Assembly (NCBI GenBank): GCA_028622995.1
Contig: JAJQJQ010000009.1
Location: 5,890,001-5,954,000 of the forward strand
Reading direction: 5' to 3'
Length of the DNA: 64,000 nucleotides
Origin: Panagrolaimus kolymaensis
Taxonomy: Eukaryota > Nematoda > Chromadorea > Rhabditida > Panagrolaimidae
Both the position numbers and the translations under genes were made by a program. This document shows positions 27,912 to 38,700 of the stretch, one piece after another. The notes below the pieces were generated by a model, which was not told the DNA's origin, made no database searches, and was given only the letters and a program-made list of their open reading frames with translations. Each line of letters starts with the position of its first letter. The stretch's first letter is position 1.

Positions 27912-27938
27912 AGAATGAATTAATGAATGAATGAATAA
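27912..27938. repeat. GAAT/AATG microsatellite
   Basis: A short imperfect tandem repeat of the tetranucleotide GAAT/AATG in intergenic DNA. Confidence 0.6.
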
Positions 27939-28644
27939 AAAAATTGACCTTAGATGAAGAACGGAAATCCGCTCCTCTGCATGGTTTTAACAATGTGAAG
28001 GTCTTTTTTTAATGCGTTCGAATCGAAAAAGGTTTTAAACGGCGACAAATGGTATGTTGTTTATTTTGAGGATTAGCTAAACATTCAACATGACACAAAA
28101 AAATAAAAATAGAGCAGCGGTGTCTCTAAAAAAGCATCCATCTGCCACACATTTTATTATTTTATTTTGAAGGCATTAATGGAACGAGAAAACGATAATA
28201 AAAAAAAATTGGAATAGAAAAAATACCTATTTTTTATGCCAAGAAAAAATATTTTACTCTTTTTTTATTTCTTTCAGCTGCTTTTTTTCTATTATTTTTT
28301 TGTTGTTTGAAACAATGGGAAAATATTTTTGACCTTTTTTGTTATTCTAAATATATGAAAAGGTGCAAAAAACATTCTCTTAGCTCCCATCCATGCATAT
28401 TGTTAACTACCCTAAAGGTAGTTAGTCTTCGCCTATTCATCTGAAAAATGTGGGTACGCGAGCTTTTACCTTTAAGAATGTTTGTATTATACATATATGT
28501 TTACTGTATCGGATAGTTGTCAAAATATTTTTATGAATGAAAGGGATAAGCCTTTAGACCATTCAACATATATATTTTTTTTGTATTATGAAAAAAATGG
28601 ATTTTGGCACTTTTGCATATTTTCTATTGAAATTTTTTAAAACA

Positions 28645-28681
28645 ATGAATGAATTGAGTTAGTTAGTTGATTGAGTGAGTG
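28645..28681. repeat. Degenerate TGAA/TTAG/TGAG tetranucleotide repeat
   Basis: A run of related tetranucleotides (TGAATGAA, then TTAGTTAG, then GAGTGAGT) in intergenic DNA upstream of the RING-GTPase gene. Confidence 0.5.
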
Positions 28682-29077
28682 TCTCATCTCCACAGCTATA
28701 AGAGTGTAAGGATGAGCTAAAGAAGCGCATAAAAATGAATGCACTTAAGGATATGAATAGAAGGAGCAGAGGGAAGGGCACTGCATGAGTCATGTTTTAG
28801 ACTTTGAGTGAATAAGCGATTGTGCCACCGGTGGCTCTCAATTATATTAAGTGGAATATTTTTTTAACTTTAAAAAGTTTCTAACAGAATTTTTCTGGCT
28901 TTTTTGCTTTCTGCTATTTCCTCATTTTTTATTGTTCCAAGCCTTTTTTTATGGCTTTTGTGTATTTTTTATGTTCAAGAATTTATTCGTTTTTTTTTTG
29001 CGCAATATTATACTCTTTTTACAACCGCGAGAAAATTTAATTTTTATTATCTTAGATCATCTTTCAGACGAAAAAGA

Positions 29078-30413
29078 ATGGCTCTTCCATTGTTTGATCA
29101 TTGCATTGAAGATGAAAAAGCTCGATCCTTAGGTTGTTCCTCATATAAGCAATTTTCATCTTCCTATTCATCATTGAAACCAGGGCATTGTCCTGAATGT
29201 GATTTAAAATTTAGAAATGTAAGAAATGATATTTAAAAAAATATTTGGCAAGTAAAATGCTTTTGGTTTTTCAGCCTGTTGCTCTCCCATGTGGCCATTC
29301 ATTATGCCAGGTGTGTTGTGATGAGTTGCTTCAAAAATGCAATAAGGATATGGTAACAGTTGGAAGAAGAGATTCCCGTCGACAAGCAACAATTCGAATG
29401 GGAATGGGCGCATTTGATTATCGACCAAAAAGGCGAAAAAGTGCAAAATTACAAAAATCTTTAAGCATTATTGAAGAATCAGAAAATGTTGAGAAATGCA
29501 CGTTTTACCTTAGCCCTCAATGTCCTGTTTGTCTTTCTCGACCTCGCTTTGTAAGTTATTTAAAAAAATCAAAAATTAGAAAGATAAAATAAGATGATTT
29601 ATTTCACTTTTTTTTTTCAGCAAGCCCCAATCAAAAATTTCGCATTAGAAAAGCTTATTGAAGCTTGGGAAAGATACAAAAATACCTCAACAAAAAATTA
29701 TCGATCATCAAGTCAAAGTCGCAAACTTCCAAGTCCTGCACCGTCTTCCACATCTTCGAGTGGCTTTGATGAAGCTGAAGATCATTATCAAGCTTCAGAA
29801 GGAAGTGTACCAGATGTGGATTATAGCATTCGAAAATGTAATATAGCTATTCTTGGAGCAGCGGGAGTTGGAAAAAGTCGATTGGTTCGAGCTCAACATT
29901 TAAATAATTTATTTTTTGGTAAAATTGGTTCATCTTCATCCGAAACTGATTCAAATGGAGATAATATAAATTCTGTAACAGAATTGCAAGCAAAATATAT
30001 GATTGAAATTTTGGATAATAATGTAAGGTTTCAAAAAAAAATTAAAGATTTAAATAAAGAAGTTAAAAACTTTTCAGGACATTGATGGAGACTTAGAAGA
30101 TGCAGATGGGATCGTTCTAGCCTATTCTTGCACGAATCATGAATCATTTGTTCGAGCTTTCAACATTTATGAACAACAAATCAAACAAAGAGAAATGTCA
30201 CATCTCCCATTGATTTTGGTCGCAACCAAATGTGATATTGACCCATCTCGAAGGGCTATAAAACCTGATGAAGCTGAATCCCTTGCTCGCCATATTGGAT
30301 GCCCACATATGGAAATTTCAGCTAGAAAAAATATTGGTGTTAATGAAGTTTTTGCTGAACTTGTAAAACAAATTGAAAGCAAATCTGAAGTCACGCTTAT
30401 TGAATCTGTGTAA
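29078..30413 (+). CDS. RING finger fused to Ras-like GTPase domain
   Basis: Exons 29078-29218, 29275-29550, 29621-30022 and 30078-30413, all joined in phase 0, encode 384 residues. A 3' splice site lies 10 bases before the ATG. The N-terminal RING is C3HC4: C38/C41, C53/H55, C58/C61 and C130/C133, with an unusually long basic loop between C61 and C130. A Ser-rich linker leads to a Ras-like fold with P-loop GAAGVGKS (218-225), an NKxD-type motif TKCD (323-326) and SAR (354-356) in the G5 place. The normal switch region, with DxxG and the catalytic Gln, is missing: LDNNDIDGDLEDADG stands there. There is no C-terminal prenylation cysteine. By family logic this would be an E3 ubiquitin ligase with a nucleotide-binding module that may not hydrolyse GTP. 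TRIM23 (RING plus ARF) is the nearest known concept, but this GTPase part is Ras/DIRAS-like. Confidence 0.85.
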
Positions 30414-30692
30414 AAAAAAAAATAATAGTTATTATTGGACTTTGGAATTTCGTTGAGTTGTATAGTGACCTACTTTAAAATCGATATGTAATCAATCATT
30501 AAAAATTAATAAAAAGCTATTACTCAGAGCTTACAAAATACTATCATAAATATTTTTTTCAAAATTTGGAAAGTGATGTGATCTTGATCTTTCCTTCTTT
30601 TTTTCCTGTTTCCAAATAAATTCGTCTCAAAGTTCTTTTTTATCAGGAAAGGCTTAACGCGGAGCGCTATACTCACTTCGTGCAAGAATGCG

Positions 30693-30903
30693 TCTATGTT
30701 TGATAGTGTTCCTAAAAACGTCTGTGATACTATCGATGATAAATGAAGAAAAAAGTAATAATAAAAGGTGTGGTACAGATTGACGCACACTTTAAGATTT
30801 ATTTTTTCAAATAAAAAGGAAAAATAATTTTCTGTTAATTCATTCACTTTTTAAAAGTTCTAATTTCTATTTTTATTTTGTTAAGCTTTACCAAAAAAGC
30901 ATA
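30693..30903 (+). promoter_or_regulatory. Promoter block, copy A (duplicated at 31611)
   Basis: Sequence just upstream of the first cysteine-rich gene shares an ordered set of motifs with the block upstream of the second. These are TCTAT(AT)GTTTGA, TAGTGTT, a GATACTA core, a TAATAATAAAA stretch and GGTGTGG followed by GACGC. The order and spacing indicate that the promoter was duplicated with the gene. Confidence 0.6.
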
Positions 30904-31455
30904 ATGTTCTTCAAATTACTCATTTTTACATCTTTGATTGGTGTTTATCTCGCGCTTCAATGTCTCCCTTATTATGACTTAAGAGCATTTAACTCAGGTT
31001 TATTTAAACCCACGGGTATTGATGCTAAAGTCAAATGCGCTCCCAATGTAACACATTGCGCATGTTTAAGTGGAACATATAAAACGAAATATTTTTATGC
31101 TTTTGATTGTGAAGATACTGTAGCTAATTTAGTTACAAACACTTTACAAGGAAGTGATTCGAAATTAAATAATGTTATTAAATTTTCTTGTGCAGTGAGT
31201 TTTGATTATTTCTTTAAAACAAAAATAAAATGGCTTTTATTTTAGGACCAAAATTATTTGAATAATAATGAGACAATTGGTGAACTCAATTATGCATATT
31301 CATGCACATATGATAGATCAAATTGTGAAAAAAATATAGACCATCACGATATACCAGCAACAACCACGCCACGTTCAGATGGAAACAGTCATTCAACACA
31401 TTCATTCATTTTATCATTTATGATTTTACCAATTATTTATATAACTTTAAATTAA
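30904..31455 (+). CDS. Cysteine-rich secreted, GPI-anchor-like protein, copy A
   Basis: Exons 30904-31194 and 31246-31455 join in phase 0 to give 166 residues. The product has a signal peptide (about 1-18), then a cysteine-rich body beginning LQCLPYYDL, with CAPNVTHCACLSGTY and the conserved FDCEDTVA motif. A Thr/Ser-rich stalk and a C-terminal hydrophobic tail (SFILSFMILPIIYITLN) follow, typical of a GPI-anchor signal. Eight cysteines lie in the mature part; six align with copy B, and the extra ones are C in HCAC and C in NCEKN. NVT is a potential N-glycosylation site. I do not recognise the family; a Ly6-like small disulfide fold is a guess. It is the first of a direct tandem pair, 339 bases from copy B. 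An AATAAA overlaps its stop. Confidence 0.78.
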
Positions 31456-31610
31456 ATAAAAATACATTTTTTAACAAAATAAAAAATGAAGTAAACAAAA
31501 AAATCTTTTTTATATTTAAAAAAAAAGAAGAATGAGATGTTTCCCGAAATGCTTTTGCATAATTTGTTTCAATATAAGTTTGTTAAGGGTTGTCCTTGCG
31601 ATCACCCATA

Positions 31611-31794
31611 TCTATATGTTTGAATAGTGTTTTTACTGAAAACATCGGATACTAACAAGATGAAAAATAATAATAAAAAGGTGTGGGATAGACGCCTTTA
31701 AATATTTTTGACAATAAAAAGGTAAAAAACTTTTTTTGCTTGTTCCATTCACTATTTTTATTCTTTAACAAATCTTACGTTTAAAAGCGTAAAA
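31611..31794 (+). promoter_or_regulatory. Promoter block, copy B
   Basis: This is the counterpart of the block at 30693-30903, with the same motif order ending in TAATAATAAAAA, GGTGTGGGATAGACGC and a TTCCATTCACT-like stretch 20-50 bases before the start codon region. Confidence 0.6.
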
Positions 31795-32343
31795 ATGTTA
31801 AAACTTTTTATTTTGATATTATTGTTTAGCTTTGCTGATGCGTATTTTAAATGTCATCCATATTATAATTTAAAAGAATTAAACGATGATAATTTTCAAT
31901 CTGAAGAATCTGTTATATGTGCTCCATCAGTGAAACATTGTGTTTATGTCAATGGTACATTTAATGGGAATAAATTTGATGCGTTTGATTGTGAAGATAC
32001 TGTTGCAACTATTTTAACTAACACTTTAGAAGGCCCAAAAAATGTATATAAAGGCGAAGTTAATTTTTCATGCAAAGTAAGTTTCTTGAAAAAATATTTT
32101 TTGGGTTTGGAATTTATATATTTTCCGTTTTAGGATTCGCTTAATGATACCGTAATCGATGGTGGTTTATCATATTCATACAATTGCACAACTAATGCCT
32201 TAGATAATCTACCCACCACAACTATTCCACATTCAGGTAAAAGAACAACCACAAAAAATTCAGGTGGAAGCAATCATCCTTCAACGCTTTCATGCGTTTT
32301 ATCATTTATGATTTTACCAATTATTTATGCAACTTTCAATTAA
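31795..32343 (+). CDS. Cysteine-rich secreted, GPI-anchor-like protein, copy B
   Basis: Exons 31795-32076 and 32134-32343 encode 163 residues. The intron falls at the same place as in copy A, right after the FSC cysteine region, and the second exons are exactly the same length (210 bases). The product has a signal peptide (about 1-16), then FKCHPYYNL, ICAPSVKHC, FDAFDCEDTVATILTNTLEG, a stalk with TTT repeats and a C-terminal tail SCVLSFMILPIIYATFN. Identity with copy A is strong at the N-terminal motif, the DCEDTVA block and the tail, and weak in the stalk, as expected for a surface protein. Two of the cysteines of copy A are absent. NGT and NCT are possible glycosylation sites. Function unknown; probably displayed on or shed from the cell surface. 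Confidence 0.78.
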
Positions 32344-32766
32344 ATAATATAATATCTTTATTTTTAACAAACAAAAAATTATCAATCAATAGTCTATTTT
32401 TTCGTGACAAAACAATTAAAATTTAAGCATTTAATTAAAAGTGAAAAACACAGCAATATTATTTTTAGGAAATCGCTTTGTACAACAGCTTAAAAATTTA
32501 AACAATAGAAAAAATATAATAATAAAACCGTTATTATTTAATAGTAGTAAAAATGTCAAAGTTAAAAAAAACAAGGGCAAAAAATAAATTTTGGTTTGGT
32601 AAAAGCTTGGCAGTATTTTTTCATAAAAAAATATTAGAAAAATATTAAAGAGAGTTAAATGTTTTCTTTTTTGGCAATTAAAAATTATAAAATTAAGAAT
32701 TTTAAAGAGATAAATGAAAATTGAAAAAAAGAGAAGCAAATAAGAAAGTGACAAGGTTTTTTTTAT
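32344..32766. other. Intergenic spacer between convergent genes
   Basis: A 423-base AT-rich spacer between copy B (+) and the catenin 3' end (-). It should hold both 3' ends. No coding signal is seen. Confidence 0.5.
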
Positions 32767-35700
32767 TTATACCCAACTATCGCCACCAATTGAGCCTCGA
32801 CGATGGCCATTGCCATTTCGCTTATTTACGGAAGCATATAAAGGTTCTCCAAGGATCTGAAAATAGAATGGTAAGCGTAGATAAGATTTTTTAGTGAAAG
32901 GTTGTTGTTTTTTTAAAGCTTGTGAAACAAAAAAGTAAAAGCACCACATCAAACAAAAAATAAGGTTAAGCAGTTGTTAAAAAATTACATAGTAAAAAAT
33001 TAAACATAAGTATGTGTTAAAAATAAGCGCACCGCAGAGAGACTCAAAATGTTAAGTAGTTAAAAAACAATAACAAAGAAAATATTATTTGTTAGTAAGT
33101 AATTAAGTTAAGCCCCAAAAACAATCAATCCCAAAGTGCATTTATTTACTCATAATTTTATTTTTGTGATTGTGCTGCTTTGGTATTTGAATTTTGCACC
33201 TGATAATGTTGTTGCTGTTGTGGAGTGGCATTTGCAGATGAGCGATAATGTCCTGATCCGCCGCCACCTGATCGATCACTATTGGGTGTTAATTGTTGAG
33301 CTGCTGCACCAGTTTCTCGTCCACCACTAAAATGTCCATAAGCTGCTGCACTTTCTCCACTATCATCCAAATTTTCAGGTTGTAAATGGCTTGGACGTTC
33401 AGCGCCTTGAGATGAAATAGGTCGAGCGAGAGTTGTGGCATCTCGAGATCGAGCTGATGAAGGACCCGAATAAAAATCAGCTTCTTTAAGTCCAGATCGT
33501 TTAAATCCATCATGAAGTTCCTTGTGTTGCCACATCATATAAAGCACTTGAGTGGCATATTTGCATACTCGTTTACTATATGGTGGACAACTTTGTGCAA
33601 GGTTTCTCAACCTTGCAGTTCCACCCATTTCATGGAAGCTTCGAGTTAAATGTGCGTTTAATCTAACAACTTCAAAAAGAACACCAAGAATGGCACTTAA
33701 AGTTGCATCATTTACTTTGGGATTTCGTTGTTGTTCATCGATTCTTGGCAATTTTTCAATCAAAGCTGGCAAAGCATCTTTTCCAATTAATTCACAATTA
33801 GCTTGATCCAAAACCAAATTCCTCAAAGCTGTTGCAACCGCGGTTAAAACTTTTTCATCTTGAACTTTGAGAAGTTCCGTTAAAATTGATAAACCTTTTT
33901 CTTGTCTCACAGTTTGTCGAACTTGAACGGAACCTTCAAATTGGCAAGCAGCTAAGTTTTGTATTGCTGCAGCTGAAGCTTCCAAAGTATCAGAATTTGA
34001 TGATTCTTTCAATAACTTTAAATATGTTTTAACTGTATCTGGATGCCATAAAAGTGGAGGGCCATATGCAGAATTATTGGAATCAATATTTTCTTTTCCT
34101 TTTTTGGTTTTCTTAAATAATCCACTTTTTTTCTTTGCTTTTGGACTATCGCTTGGGGCTGATTTGCTTCGTTCCTTTTTGTTATGGCTTCGATGTCGAT
34201 CATTTGGATTGTATTTAGGGTTCACTACTTCTTCAACCCTGAAATTAATATTTTTATTTTTAAATTTTTTTTATTGAACGAAAAAAATAATTACCGATAA
34301 CTAAGATTCCTTAAAATACAAACAACATTTTCAACTGCGCGAGTATCAACTTGATTACGACTTATTGCCAAATTTAAATAATGTAATAAACTTTCTATTA
34401 AATTTGGAGATTTCCTGAGTAAATGACGAGCTTGAGCATTGGCAGCAGAAATATTTCTTAAAATACCGGTACCATTTTGAAAACCTTTTGAACCAAAAGG
34501 TTTATTGTTGTTGTTTCCATTTTGAATAGGCTGATTTCTGGATTCATTTTGAGTCCAACCTGAACCAGGAATAACTATGGTATTTATAATTGTATCAGCA
34601 ACTTGATTAAGGACGGGTTCTTTAAGTTCATCACAAGATGAAATATTCCAAAGTGCCCCGCTTGCTTCTTCTCTCACATGTGCATCGGGAGTGGTTTTGA
34701 TTACATTGGAAAGTGCTCGAACGCCATTGCATTCCATAATAACTTTTTTATTTTCATCATTTTCTCTTCCAAATGCCAAATTTTTTAGACATCCACATGC
34801 ATTTCTTTGAACTTCAGAATTTTCACTATCGAGAAGTCTTATCAATAAAGGAATTCCACCAAGATTTCTTGCTTCCTCTTTGATTACATTGTCATTGTAA
34901 GTTAAATGTTGCAAATATCCAGAAGCATTTCGTTGCACTTCTGGGTCTTGATTTTTAAGGTAATCAATAACTTCTTTTAGCGTTGGATCTCTCCATTGCA
35001 CTAAAATATTTTATTTAAGAATTATGTTTTTGTATTTTTATTTTTTTTAAACGTACAATTTCCCGAATTTGGTTGCCGATAAATTGGCGGAGGCGAATCA
35101 TCTCGGTCTGGGAGAGGAGGTGATTCACGTGTAAATTCATCTTGAAGGAGTGATATGGTGCCATAGCGTTCCGCTTCAACATATTTTGCTTCTTTTAAAA
35201 GGCCATTCGTAGTTGTATCATTTCCACCACCTATTAAAAAGCACACATTTTATAAATTTTGAAAAACTATATTTGCTACTTACGAATAGATTTTCCAATG
35301 GTAATGGGCGGAGAAGCATCAGAAGGATCAGAATAACCAATAGCATTTTTAGCAATAATTCTAAATTGATATTGATGTCCATGAATTAAATATCCCACGG
35401 TTGTTTTGCATGAATATACAAGTTTATCCGTGACTTTAAACCATTGAGTTACATCTTGTTGAAAATCACGAAATTCTACTTCATATCCTTCAACGGGCAA
35501 AGTGCTTTTTGCTGGCATCCAACAAAGTGTTACACTGCTTCCACCATCAAAATCCAAATATTCTGGAGCTGCGGGTCTTTCAGGAACGGTTCTTCCTTTC
35601 ATCCCTGCTCTCATAATAGGTCGAAGACGGATAATATCTGAAGTTTCACTGGGGCTTGATTGAGATCCATCTGGGCCAACTGTGGATACTCGAAATTCAT

Positions 35701-38700
35701 AAGATGAATCAGAATGAAGATTTTCAACTAAAAATACACCAAATTAAAGTCTATATAAAAATTGTTGAATGCAAGCTTACTTATAAGTTCATTAACAACA
35801 ATAGGCGTCGTGGTGGCTGTATACCAAGTAGGATCACCAATTTCTCTCATTTCAACTATATACGAAACATTCATGTGATCTGCAGATGGTGATGTAACCC
35901 AATGCAGCTGAACCCATGTGGAATCGGTTTCAGTGACATGTGGCTGCCCTGGAGGCACCAAGTTAGGATTAAAATTATGGTGACTTCGCATTGGCACTGA
36001 TGGTTTTATTTTCACAAATCCTGTTGGATAACTTGGTTCCGAAAGTGAACCGTCGTCGTATCTCGCGGTCACTCTGAATTCGTATTCACCGTTGGGTCTC
36101 AAATTTGTTACTTCATAGCGATATCCAGGGACGGGATAATCGTTGGATAATATCCACTGCGAAGATTCAGCAGTCCTATATTCAATCTAAAAATGGACAA
36201 CTTTTTAGTTAAAAATGTTGACTCAAAAAAAGTAAGCTTACAATATAGCCAGAAATGGGTGCTCCACTTCTTGAATTTGGTGCTGGTTTCCATTCAAGTG
36301 TACATCTGTCACCTTCAATTGACACAATGGTTGGATTGATGGGTGGTGGGAGTGGGAAAATACCTAAAGTAATAAAAAGGTGTTTCAATAAATAAATAAA
36401 TATATTCAAATTTTTTAATTGTTTAAGATTATTTTCTGGAATAAAAAAAGAAAAAAGAGAACAAACAATGCTTTTTATTATTTGCAAGGGAATCTAGAAG
36501 AAAAGTGTAAAGAAAAGCGTTCATGAATAAATCATCTGGAAAAAAAGAAACGCAATTCCAGAAGAGAGAAAGGAAAAAAGCAAGCGACAAGAAGCTCAAA
36601 TGTCGTGAGCATTTTTGTTTGGCAAATAATCGGTTGCGCGCAAAAAAAAAATTTAGTAAAAATAATTTTGCTGCCAAATTGCATGGACATTATTGAGATG
36701 GATGAAAATTGCAAAAAAAGCAAAGTAGTTAAGTTTTTAAAAATAATTGAAACACAACGAAAATAAAAGTAGGATTTTTAAAAGTTAAAAACCCTTTTTC
36801 CTTAATTAAACAGCTTGCACTTGCATCGATACAAAAAAAGAAGAGTAAAGTCATGAGTAAAGTGTCTGAGCAGCATGATGAAAATGAGAATGAGAAGAAA
36901 AAAGGTAGAAAAAAGGCAACAATGATCTTATCGATCATCGCGTGTAATAAAGAAAAGGAAAAGAAAAAAACTAACCGTTTTTTGGTGGTAAGTCATATTT
37001 GGATCTCAGCTGTATTGGTGGAGTGCTATTTGATGGTGGTCCAAATCCTGATGTATTTGCGGCAACTACACGGAATTGATATTCAGATAATGGATCCAAA
37101 TTTGTGACTGAAAAAATAGTTTTTTACATTACATTTTTTATTTTTGTCCTATATTTATTTTTGACTCCTATTTTAAAAATTTATAATCAACCAACTCTCA
37201 TGAATTTCAGTAAATAAAAAACACCAAAAATTTTTAAACCATACCGATAGGGAAAACTTGGATTGTATCCAACATTTTTCTAATTCTTCAAAAAATTAGA
37301 CAGAAAAAAAGTGAAAACTACTTTTCAATCCTTCCAAGAAAATAACAATTCATTCCGATAAATTAAAAGAAAAAATAACTAAAAAAAATAATAATTTTGG
37401 CACTATAAAAACAAAGAAAAGAAGAAAAGCAATCTCGCGCAATGTCAAGTACTAATATTTTGGCCATTCAATAAAAAAAAATGCAATCAACCTCGATTGT
37501 ACCGACATAAAAAAAAGAAAAAAAACACAAGAGGAAAAAGCGTTTTGTATATTTTTTTTCTTTTGCCATTAATGTTCGGCAATAAAAAAATTGAAAAGGT
37601 GCATAGTTCAAGTTGGTGCAAGGTTATTTCGCCATGGCCAAGTAAATGGACCATCATTTTTTCCCTTCATAACGATAATCAAATAAATGCCTGATTGGAT
37701 TTAATGCGATTAACGATTGATTAACAAAGATAGAGAAAAAATAAATATGGTGAAGAAAAAATATGTTCTTAAGATGGATTCCTTTTTTGTGGGGATAAAG
37801 AGTTTTAAGAAAATATGTATTATTGACGTGTTTTGTCAAGCAAACCATTTTTGCATTTAAATAAAATAAAAAAAAAATATAATTCAATAGCTGCGCAATA
37901 AAAAGAGAGGCAAGAACAACAAAAAAAGATTGATTCAAATCAAAAATAGACAATTTCACTCTACGTACATATACATCGATGGTCGGTTGGTAAGTTGGTT
38001 GGTCAGAGTTTCGGTCAACACCAACAAAACAATCGCGTAGACATACATACATACGCGTCAACAATGCAAATGTAGTAAAAAAATAAGCAAAGGGGATTCG
38101 GTTGTTGCTCATCGATGGATGGTGATGATGAAAAAAAAAGTGACCGGATGAGACGAACGTCAAATAAATGAGACATTTTTTTAGAGTTAAAACTAAAAAA
38201 TGGAAAAGTAAAAAAAAATGATGGGTGATTCCATAAAATAAAGTTGGGTTTAAAAACTTTTTTACTATTCAGGAAAATCATTATTAAGAGGATTTGATTC
38301 AGCAATTTTGTGTTGCGTCAAGAAATAAAAATGAATGAGGATCCAATTTCAAAACAACAACATCCAACTCAGCACATGCGAGGTTTATGCAACGAATTGA
38401 ATTTTTTCGAGAGTGAATATGAGTGTCAATGAAGAAGAAAAAGAAGGATGAGAACGAGATAACCTTGTATATGTCAAAATAGGCTCAAGAAATAAATTAA
38501 AAAAAATGAGATTATCGAGACTATTGCATGCATGCGCAAGAAAGTTGAGGAAGAAAGACGGAAATAATAAACTAAATAAAAAAAATATCCTTTTTTTTCT
38601 GCCATTGGGTTTTTATCCTTGCATGCGCATTTGCATGCTCAAGTCGTTTGCAAATAATAATTTTATTCCTTTTCGTCTTCCTATTTTATGATTTCTCTTT

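Larger units (their letters stand above)
22851..29077. other. 6.2 kb gene-poor region
   Basis: No gene is supported. The region is AT-rich with many homopolymers. A GC-richer patch at about 23500-23620 contains CGCCGACGACGACAACGAG. Short tandem repeats occur near 27912 and 28645. Open frames here are low complexity and lack matching splice sites. Confidence 0.45.

Noticed and set aside
37654..38163. Minus-strand open frame of 169 codons
   Set aside because: Lies inside a catenin intron and mixes Phe-rich homopolymer sequence; no matching acceptor/donor pair joins it to the catenin in phase.
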